Position numbers and translations under genes: made by a program
Shown: positions 56,586 through 64,000 of the stretch, one piece after another
Layout: every line of letters starts with the position of its first letter
How positions within the stretch are numbered: the first letter of the stretch is position 1
Source: Gymnothorax reevesii
Lineage: Eukaryota; Chordata; Actinopteri; Anguilliformes; Muraenidae
Assembly (NCBI GenBank): GCA_029721435.1
Contig: CM056583.1
Location: 47,335,120-47,399,119 of the forward strand
Direction: 5' to 3'
DNA: 64,000 nucleotides
Notes under the pieces: generated by a model
What the model saw: the letters and a program-made list of their open reading frames with translations, nothing else
The model's database searches: none
What the model was told of the DNA's origin: nothing

Positions 56586-58190
56586 CAAAACCCAAAACCA
56601 ATGAAGTTGGCACGTTGTGTAAATCATAAATAAAAACAGAATACAATGATTTGCAAATCCTTTTCAACCTATATTCAATTGAATACACTGCGAAGACGAG
56701 TTACTTATTGTTTGAACAGGTAAATTTTTTGCAAATATTAGCTCATTTGGAATTTGATGCCTGCAACATGTTTCAAAAAAGCTGGCACAAGTGGCAAAAA
56801 AGACTGAGAGAGTTGAGGAATGCTCATCAAACACTTATTTGGGACATCCCACAGGTGAACAGGCTAATTGGGAACAGGTTGGGTGCCTTGATTGGGTATC
56901 AAAGCAGCTTCCCTGAAATGTTCAGTCATTCACAAACAAGGATGGGGCGAGGGTCACCACTTAGTGAGCAAATGTGTGAGCTGATTGTCGAACAGTTTAA
57001 AAACAACATTCCTCAACAAGCTATTGCAAGAAATTTAGGGATTTAATCATCTACGGTCCGTAATATCGTCAAAAGGTTCAGAGAATCTGGAGAAACCACT
57101 GCACGTAAGCGACAAGGCCGAAAACCAACATTGAATGCCCGTGACCTTCGATCCCTCAGGCAATACTGCATCAAAAACTGACATCAGTGTGTAAAGGACA
57201 TCACCACATGGGCTCAGGAACACTTCAGAAAACCACTGTCAGTAACTACAGTTCGTCGCTACATCTGCAAGTGCAAGTTAAAACTCTACTATGCAAAGTG
57301 AAAGCCATTTATCAACAGCACCCAGAAACGCTGCCGGCTTCGCTGGGCCCAAGCTCATCTAAGATGGACTGATGCAAAGTGGAAAAGTGTTCTATGGTCT
57401 GACGAGTCCACACTTCAAATTGTTTTTGGAAACTGTGGACGTCGTGTCCTCCGGACCAAAGAGGAAAAGAACCATCCGGACTGTTATAGGCGCAAAGTTC
57501 AAAAGCCAGCATCTGTGATGGTATGGGGGTGTATTAGTGCCCAAGGCATGGGCAACTTGCACATATGTGAAGGCACCATTAATGCTGAAAGGTACGTGCA
57601 GGTTTTGGAGCAACATATGTTGCCATCCAAGCAATGTTTTTTTTCATGGACGCCCCTGCTTATTTCCGCAAGACAATGCCAAGCCACATTCTGCACAGGT
57701 TACAACAGCATGGCTTCGTAGTAAAAGAGTGCGGGTACTAGACTGGCCTGCCTGTAGTCCAGACCTGTCTCCAATTGAAAATGTGTTGCGCATTATGAAG
57801 TGTAAAATACAACAACGGACACCCCGAACTGTTGAACAACTTAAGCTGTACATCAAGCAAGAATGGGAAAGAGTTCCACCAGAAAAGCTTCAAAAATTGG
57901 TCTCCTCAGTTCCCAAACGTTTACGGAGTGTCGTTAAAAGGAAAGGCGATGTAACACAGTGGTAAAAAGGCCCCTGTGCCAACTTTTTTGCGATGTGTTG
58001 CTGCCATTAAATTCTAAGTTATTATTTTTTTTTTACAAATAATCATTAAAGTTTCTCTGTTTGAACATTAAACATCTTGTCTTTGCAGTGTATTCAGTTG
58101 AATATAAGTTGAAAAGGATTGGCAAATCATTGTATTCTGTTTTTAACTACGATTTGCATAACGTGCCAACTTCACTGGTTTTGGGTTTTT
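56586..58190 (+). mobile_element. Tc1-like transposon, family B (1605 bp)
   Basis: Left end CAAAACCCAAAACCAATGAAG and right end, reverse-complemented, AAAAACCCAAAACCAGTGAAG, flanked by TA (56584-56585, 58191-58192). TIRs of about 210 bp: both hold GTTGGCACGTT-type outer repeats, the GATTTGC(A/C)AATCCTTTTCAAC block and an inner AAAAAGCTGGCACAAG or GTGCCAACTTTTTTGC repeat, an IR/DR layout. The ends are still about 90% alike, so it is a moderately young copy. It is complete in structure. Confidence 0.96.
56942..57965 (+). pseudogene. Broken Tc1 (DD34E) transposase, family B
   Basis: Starts MGRGSPLSEQMCELIVEQF at 56942 and ends RKGDVTQW at 57965. Helix-turn-helix units PQQAIARNLGI and VRNIVKRFRESG flank the RQGRKPT hook. 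All three catalytic residues are kept: SDEST, PQDNAKPHS and PDLSPIEN, the last 34 residues after the second Asp. Lesions: stops at 57044-57046, near 57180 and near 57300, and one extra T in the run at 57637-57644 that shifts the frame just before the second Asp block. With four simple lesions this is, with family-A copy 3, the best-preserved transposase here. Confidence 0.94.
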
Positions 58191-58192
58191 TA

Positions 58193-60012
58193 CTTGGAAG
58201 AACATAATGGAACAGTTACTTAACCCAGGACAGCGTGACAAAATAACTTTTAATGACTTTGTTTTGAAATGCAAAGCGGGGGCTGGGAGGACAGCAAGGC
58301 CCATGGGCCAATGACCCGTGCCATGGAAAATCAAGGGGCCATTTTCAACATGTATGGGCCATTCCCAAAATTCAATGCGCCAATAATTTTAACCACGATG
58401 TACGTTTCATAAAAATGTATACTGCATGCAGACATACAATTACTGGCTGTGGCATTAGTCTGCTGATACACTGGCAAGTAGCTCTAAGTTGATAGTTCTT
58501 GACTTCATCCTCACACTTCTCTACCATCTTGTAGCGGCGCTGGCTGCCGCTCTACACTGATGAGTGTGAATATTGTTTGACAAAATAGAAATCATGGCTT
58601 GAGGACGAGCATATCCCCCAGGGTGATATGACCCCGTGAAGTTTTCCTTACACATATTTTTGTCAAGTTTCCTCTGAATTACAAGAAAACACATGACACA
58701 TCCTTAGTTCCACCATTTGTTTGTATATTATTGCTACTAAAGTGGTGCCGTGTTGCTATCGAAACGTCCATAGTTCCCATGATATTGAAGCTTGAAGTTG
58801 GTTACAGAACAAATCTTGTTGAAGAAAACAGATTTCGGCTAAATATTGTGACACCTGGAATCGGCATACATTTGATTTAATTGCAGTTTTTAGTAGTGCT
58901 CTGATATGTCTTTCAGCTCTGAAAATTTCATTTAGCCATCTTTAATACACATGAAGTTATTAGGGCTCAAAAATGCTTGGGAAAACGATGTGAGTCAGAA
59001 ATCACGAAATTTCGACCTACTCCCGAGTACTTTTGGAGCCAGTAGATCAAAAAATCTTCACAAGATCAAGGTAATATTTGGTATAAATTTATTTAATATA
59101 CTCAAGTTATTGTACTCAATCTGCCAATTCTGAGGGGGTCAGGTGGGAGGCACTTATAGATTTTATATGGAACGACGCAATATATTATTAATAACAAAGA
59201 AATGACCAAAGAAATAAGTAGGATAAAGGAAATTCACGCATACCTCAAATCGCAACTTAATTGTAATCCTGAATGAACATAAATGGCTCCTCGCGTAAAA
59301 ACATAACCTTCGTAGCCGCCTACCGTTATAAAGCGTCGTCACATTAATAGATATTTAAATTGTACTAAAAATGCTATACCTGCCCGGTGAATGTTCTGCT
59401 ACGTGAAGTTTTAATTGGTGTCATCGCATTATACAAATAAATGATAGCCTGCATGCAAAGACGGAAGTTTGATTGTATCCCGCGAACGAGTTCGGAGGAT
59501 ACTATAGATTTGGCCTCGTCACGCGTCCTCAGAGATTTTCTTGTGAACCCTCTACAGCCCACAAGTGCACCGATTCTTTTCAAATTTTGCAGGGACATGT
59601 ATTATGGTAAGTTCACGACACCTATTGATTTTGGGTACTCTGGGACCATCTGGGCCCAACTGGGGTGTCTTCGGGGGATACATGTAGGCCTACTCTGTTT
59701 CAGAGTGCTCTAGTTTTGTTAATGGGCTCTAAATTTATCTAATTGATTCGGAGACTGCAGTGACCAGCATCTGTCCTTCCCAACCCCTGACAAAGCCAGT
59801 AGAGTATGTTTCATTTGTTTATTTATTTATTTAGTGGAGAATTCTCTTTAAAAAAATTCAGATTATTTATGTTGGCATTTTTTCTGTTTTTTTTTTTCTT
59901 TTGCTGCACTGATTAACTTGCTATGCCTCTACCCCAGAATGTACAGCTCTAGAAAAAAAGTCTGGTTCATAAATTCAGTAAGGTGCCGAATTATTGGCAG
60001 CCTTTATAAAAT
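58193..60012. other. No gene recognised
   Basis: A 90-residue plus frame at 59441-59713 overlaps a minus frame and has no domain. No transposon ends. Confidence 0.4.
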
Positions 60013-60164
60013 GTGACAGTCCACAGGAAAAGGGTGTGTAAGGGATTTTTTTATGTTTTAGAGAAAGACTGTTTTTCTGTGTTTGGTACATGGTAAGGGA
60101 TCATCAGATGCACTTAACTCAATTTAACCAAAATATCCCTTACACACTATCTGTGGGCTGTCAC
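60013..60164. repeat. Short inverted repeat, Tc1-derived foldback
   Basis: GTGACAGTCCACAGG...GTGTGTAAGGGAT (60013-60046) pairs with ATCCCTTACACAC...CTGTGGGCTGTCAC (60134-60164). The spacer is about 90 bases. It is preceded by GAATTATTGGCAGCC, the phrase of a Tc1 end, so it is probably an internally deleted Tc1 remnant. Confidence 0.6.
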
Positions 60165-62656
60165 AAATGACGAATAAAAAGCTGTAGAGAAGAAAGTGGT
60201 CAGTAATCCATATTTTAAGGAAAAAATGAGAAAAATATTAATTTAATTAAAAACTTTATCCCTTTGGGCAGAATACAAATAATGCCAATATTTTTTCTTG
60301 TTACACATGAGCCTATTTAGGCTTCATAACTCTGTATTTGTGTCACAGAGAATCTGAAAAATTATTCCAGTGAAGCAAGACATTTGCAAATTCAATTACA
60401 GAATTATTTAAGAATTAAATTTCGAAATTTACGGACGCTGGCATCTATATCTGCGCAAAGGGGTCAAAGTTATCCTGTTGTTAATGCGTTTGCAAAGTCT
60501 CGGCCTGACTATGGACTACATTTCCTAGTGCAAGTGTCGTTCAGATCTGCGGAAAATGACAATCATTTAAAATGCTAAAAACCTGCAATGTCATTGTACA
60601 ATTAATAGTGCAATCTGTAATATTATTGGAAGAAAATTCAGATAACATGGAGTAGTCATATTTTTTTAAGGGCTGCACTGGATTCTCCATCTTTAGATGA
60701 TTGTGATGTAGACCAGGCTGCTGGAATCTGCTGCTGTGACTGATGTGATGGTTTGATTTGCCATGATTCTGGGAAAAGTGGCTCACCATGAATACGGTCT
60801 CTGCTGCTCCAGTTTTCCTGGCATTTACTTCTATTGAAGCATTTACAGCTCCGCTTGGCATTCAGTGACCTCCCTCCCGACTCGCCCCCCTCACCCAACA
60901 GCCCTGATGAATTTACCAGTCCCAACATGTGCCTAATGCGATGGTGCAGTGGGAGCATTAATCAACCTGGTGTACATGTTCCACTTGCCAGGAATTCATC
61001 CTTCTTGCGAAAATATCTTCTTTTACTTGTTTTGTTCTTTATTTAGTTTCTTGGACTCTGTTTTGATGGAAAGTGTGATTGGATGGATAGATCCCTCTGA
61101 AGTATTTCTTGGAAAGGCAACATCTGTGATCCCTGCTGCCAAGAAGAACAAAATGAAAGAATAAAGAACAGAATATCACCATTCACAGAAAATTACATCT
61201 TCCCCCGTCTTCTATGGATTATACTTTTTTTGACTGGTCCAAACTTCCGCGTGCTTCTCCTGTAAATTCAGCCCTGGAGCCCCCTGGGAATGGACCCCTC
61301 CTCCATTACAAAAGAGAAGTGCTCTCAGTCCTGAGTCTCTGCTGTGGCTTGGTGCAGAGCCCCTGCATAATTGAGAGCACAATGTACCAATGGGAGCCGC
61401 ACCAGCCTCCTTTACAGCCTTCGCATGGAGAAAAACATTCCACTGTTGGTCTCTGTTGGAATAACAAGGGGTGGGCAAACAATCAGTCAAAGGTCTTCCC
61501 CACTGCGAGCATTCACTCACCCGTTCTGATGTGTAATGAGCCGTTAGGGTTTATAACCCACTTTCTGTTCCCCGCATGAATTGATTCTCCCACTGAATGC
61601 GATTCATGGTAATATGCTCATCTGCATAAATATGTAAACTGGGATCTTCCAATACCGGCCAGCATTTTTCCTTTCAAACTCTCAGGTGCTGTGTTTTGAT
61701 GTGATCAATGCAGTGGCTGAGCAGTGCTGGAAAAAAATGGCCTCTACTAGAATGTAGACGGTGTAGGTTATTGGTCTGCCAATCAATCATTTCATTTCGA
61801 TAGCATATTACAGGTATATTTTCGCTGTTGTGAGCCAGTTAAAGTAACTTGCTCAGCAGAAAAAAATATAACAGCTCCACCTTCCCCTTCCCCCTGCATT
61901 CACACCTAGGACCTCTGGCTCGAAAACTGCCAGTCTCTAACCACCTTTCTCTCAAGACACAGTTCAGAATCTGAGTCACAGTTTGTTTTATGGAAGCTGG
62001 GGCCTGTTTATTTTTGCCTTGGATGTGCTGACATGAATCTTCAGCTCTAGCCTGTGCATGAATATTAACCCCAGGGGAAGAGCAGAAGCTGACTCCTGAC
62101 TCCCTGCTCTTGCTCCCAGCCCAGTGGACCGAAGGGTCTGACTCCACATTTTAATTGAAATGTGACGCGCACACGCAACCATTTAGGTTGTGATCGTTTT
62201 TGCTCAGTCCGGTGTAATCCCCTAAAACCCTTGGCTTCCTCTGCACCGCTTGCATCGTGTCACGGCTGGATTTCCAGGATTTACACTGCTTTTGTCTCGG
62301 CATGGTGGAAGTTGGGATTTTTTTTTTAACACATAGATTGTGTGACAGAATGACTGAGTCTTGCTCTATGGTTTGTTTTTCCATGCATCATATTTGTCAG
62401 TACTTTTTTGGAACTTACTTTCAGAAATACTTATGACTTATTAGAAATGCTGAATTGACTGAAAATACAGGTTTGCATCTTTCAGAATGTTTTTAGTGTC
62501 TACTTTGGGCTCCAGGATTATTGGCACCCCTGAGTGAAAATGGACAAAAAATACAATTTAAGAAATAACAGAGATTGCTTGATTATGTGTTAACCGCATG
62601 TTCTACATCTAAGGTCATACCGTGCCAGTCTTCCTGTTCTTTGTTGTGCTGGGTTT
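60165..62656. other. No gene recognised
   Basis: Long frames on both strands at 60541-61579 (up to 121 residues) overlap each other and show no domain. 61580-61660 has AT-rich octamer-like phrases (ATGCTCATCTGCATAAAT) that could be a regulatory element. No transposon ends. Confidence 0.35.
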
Positions 62657-62817
62657 CACTCGCCCATATACTTGCGGGCAGTTTAATCTGGCATACGTTT
62701 TTAAACAGTGGCCAAGCGAAGTACCCAGATGAAACCCACACGGACCCGGGTAGAATATGCAAACTCAACACTGAAAGGTTCTAGGCTGGAATCAAGGTCC
62801 TTCTTGCTGTGAGGCAT
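62657..62817 (-). mobile_element. Degenerate V-SINE fragment, minus orientation
   Basis: On the minus strand GCCTCACAGCAAGAAGGACC, then a decayed B box (TTGATTCCAGCC), GTTGAGTTTGCATATTCTAC and GTGTGGGTTTCATCTGGGTAC follow V-SINE order. The tRNA-like A box and the 3' tail are missing. Confidence 0.7.
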
Positions 62818-62965
62818 TACATTATCGAGAAAAATTAAAGGCCCTTATGTGAGAGGCATATAACGGCAGCACCCATGTTACTGATGACATACCAGGTTGC
62901 GAGGGCATGCGGAGCATATGCATTTGCGATATTGAATATTAAAATTAAATTCTAATGAATGATGT

Positions 62966-63070
62966 CTGCACCCTGCGAAGGATTGGCAAGCTTTCCAGGG
63001 TGGGGTCCCTGCCTTTCTCCCAGAGTCAGCTGTGATGGGCTCTAGTTCCATGTATAGAGAATGGATGGAT
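62966..63070 (+). mobile_element. V-SINE 3' fragment, plus orientation
   Basis: GGTGGGGTCCCTGCCTTTCT, CAGAGTCAGCTGTGATGGGC and the tail AGAATGGATGGAT match the 3' part of the V-SINE at 34.3 kb. The fragment faces the opposite way to the 62.7-kb one, so the two may be pieces of different insertions. Confidence 0.75.
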
Positions 63071-63211
63071 TAAATGAGCTTTGAGCATATGCACACTAAA
63101 AGTAATTTTGCTTGTCAGAATTGGCTAAATACTTTAATGTCATCTACTTTAAAACTTATCAGTCTATAAAGCATGGGCAGTGCTCTGTGTGGTTGGGTTA
63201 TTGTCTCGAAT

Positions 63212-63478
63212 CCAGCTATGACCAGCTAAAAATACAGCTCAGACCATCTTAAACCAGTTTAGAATTCTAGCTGCTAGAATTCTAAGCTGGTTTAAGATGG
63301 TCTGAGCTGTATTTTTAGCTGGTCTCTGTAGCTTGCTGAAGGTGGTCAACGCTGGTTAAGCTGGTATTGTCAGCTGGAGTCAGCTGGTGAAGGGCTGGTC
63401 GACCAACTATAACTGTTTAAAACACAGCTTAAACCAGCCTGACCAGCCTTGGCTGGTCAAAGCTGGAATTTTCAGCAG
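63212..63478. repeat. Palindrome-bearing CCAGC/GCTGG repeat
   Basis: 63221-63270 and 63274-63323 are inverted copies at 49 of 50 positions with a 3-base loop. They are followed to 63478 by many GCTGGT and ACCAGC units (GACCAGCCTTGGCTGGTC is itself a palindrome) and a TTTTCAGCAG end. I recognise this as a widespread teleost foldback repeat. It has no coding capacity. Confidence 0.85.
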
Positions 63479-64000
63479 AGTTTGAATTGCGTGGAAAACG
63501 AGATAGAACTGTCATCTTCTAGAGCAGCAAGTCGGTTGTGATGCTGACATTGTTTACGACATTGTGAATACATTTATTTCCCTGTTAAATAAAAACAGTT
63601 TACCAACATTTTATATTTCTATTTATAAACTGTTTTTCCGAACTATATTTAAGCCTTCACCGAGTGCTATGTTTATTTATTATTTTCAAAAAAATGTTTT
63701 GCATGTTTTAGAAGCGCGTTTAGTGGTTAGTAGGTTAGTTTGAAAAAACGTTCTAGATATAGAGTTAGTCGTTCGATGTGAATTCAACAGCAGTGGAAAA
63801 GGAAGATTTTCTGTAATAATATTATGCTGAAAATTCTGATCAATCCTTATGGTGGTGTCCATTGAGGAACTTGGGTTACTAATCCAAGAATAACCCATCA
63901 TGAACCTGGCTTGATTTTACAGCCATTGTTTCGGCACTGATGTCCTAGTTATGAAATGCAGGATGTAGGTCCATCAACAACCCAATCCTCATGACCCATC
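63479..64000. other. No gene recognised
   Basis: AT-rich unique DNA; a minus frame at 63686-63901 has no domain. Confidence 0.4.

Noticed and set aside
60541..60958. Overlapping minus-strand frames with Ser/Gly-rich sequence
   Set aside because: No domain, and three frames are open across the same stretch, which indicates a stop-poor region rather than coding.
61214..61579. 121-residue plus-strand frame
   Set aside because: Overlaps a 102-residue frame on the other strand, low-complexity proline/serine-type content, no domain; probably chance.

Overview
The window looks like nuclear DNA of a ray-finned fish, almost certainly a teleost. The evidence is the repeat content: many DD34E Tc1-like transposons with IR/DR ends, V-SINE copies (tRNA-derived head, ATGG tail), short elements flanked by TTAA or TWA, hAT-type palindromes and Ty3/gypsy LTRs, all in AT-rich non-coding DNA with CA, GA, ATT and TTTA microsatellites. 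The species cannot be named from sequence alone. No intact protein-coding gene of the host can be supported. The transposase and gag reading frames are all broken, and I read the window as gene-poor intergenic or intronic DNA that has collected transposons.

Layout. 0-12.8 kb: mostly unique DNA with a TIR element (1.7-2.2 kb), a small hairpin (3.75 kb), a TTAA-flanked element (4.6-5.6 kb) and a CpG-rich promoter-like block near 10.1-10.7 kb carrying an X-box-type site and a full CRE. 12.8-31.5 kb: dense transposon cluster. It holds three copies of one Tc1 family (A), one of them carrying two nested insertions; a solo LTR with TG/CA ends and a 5-bp duplication; a gypsy LTR plus gag relic interrupted by Tc1-A; a Tc1 with a V-SINE in its left end; and another DD34E relic. 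32.4-35.5 kb: a GC-rich TIR element built of degenerate ~15-bp units, a V-SINE split by a TTAA-type element, and a 211-bp MITE. 37-45 kb: a second LTR, three diverged Tc1 relics and a 959-bp TIR element with a possible TCAG duplication. 47-50.5 kb: a perfect 49-bp inverted repeat whose arms lie 3.2 kb apart around an internally deleted Tc1-A. 50.7-51.4 kb: a second promoter-like block with a strong splice-donor match and a MITE inserted a few bases after it. 52-64 kb: mostly unique DNA with a Tc1-B copy (56.6-58.2 kb), a Z-DNA-type repeat, V-SINE pieces and a 50-bp-arm palindrome.

No operon-like or pathway relationships exist here. The informative relationships are between transposons: which inserted into which (relative age), which share end sequences (possible shared transposase), and which are internal-deletion derivatives. 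The best leads are the doubly nested Tc1-A, the isolated 49-bp inverted repeat, the repeat-built TWA element, the TCAG-flanked element and the MITE beside the candidate splice donor.
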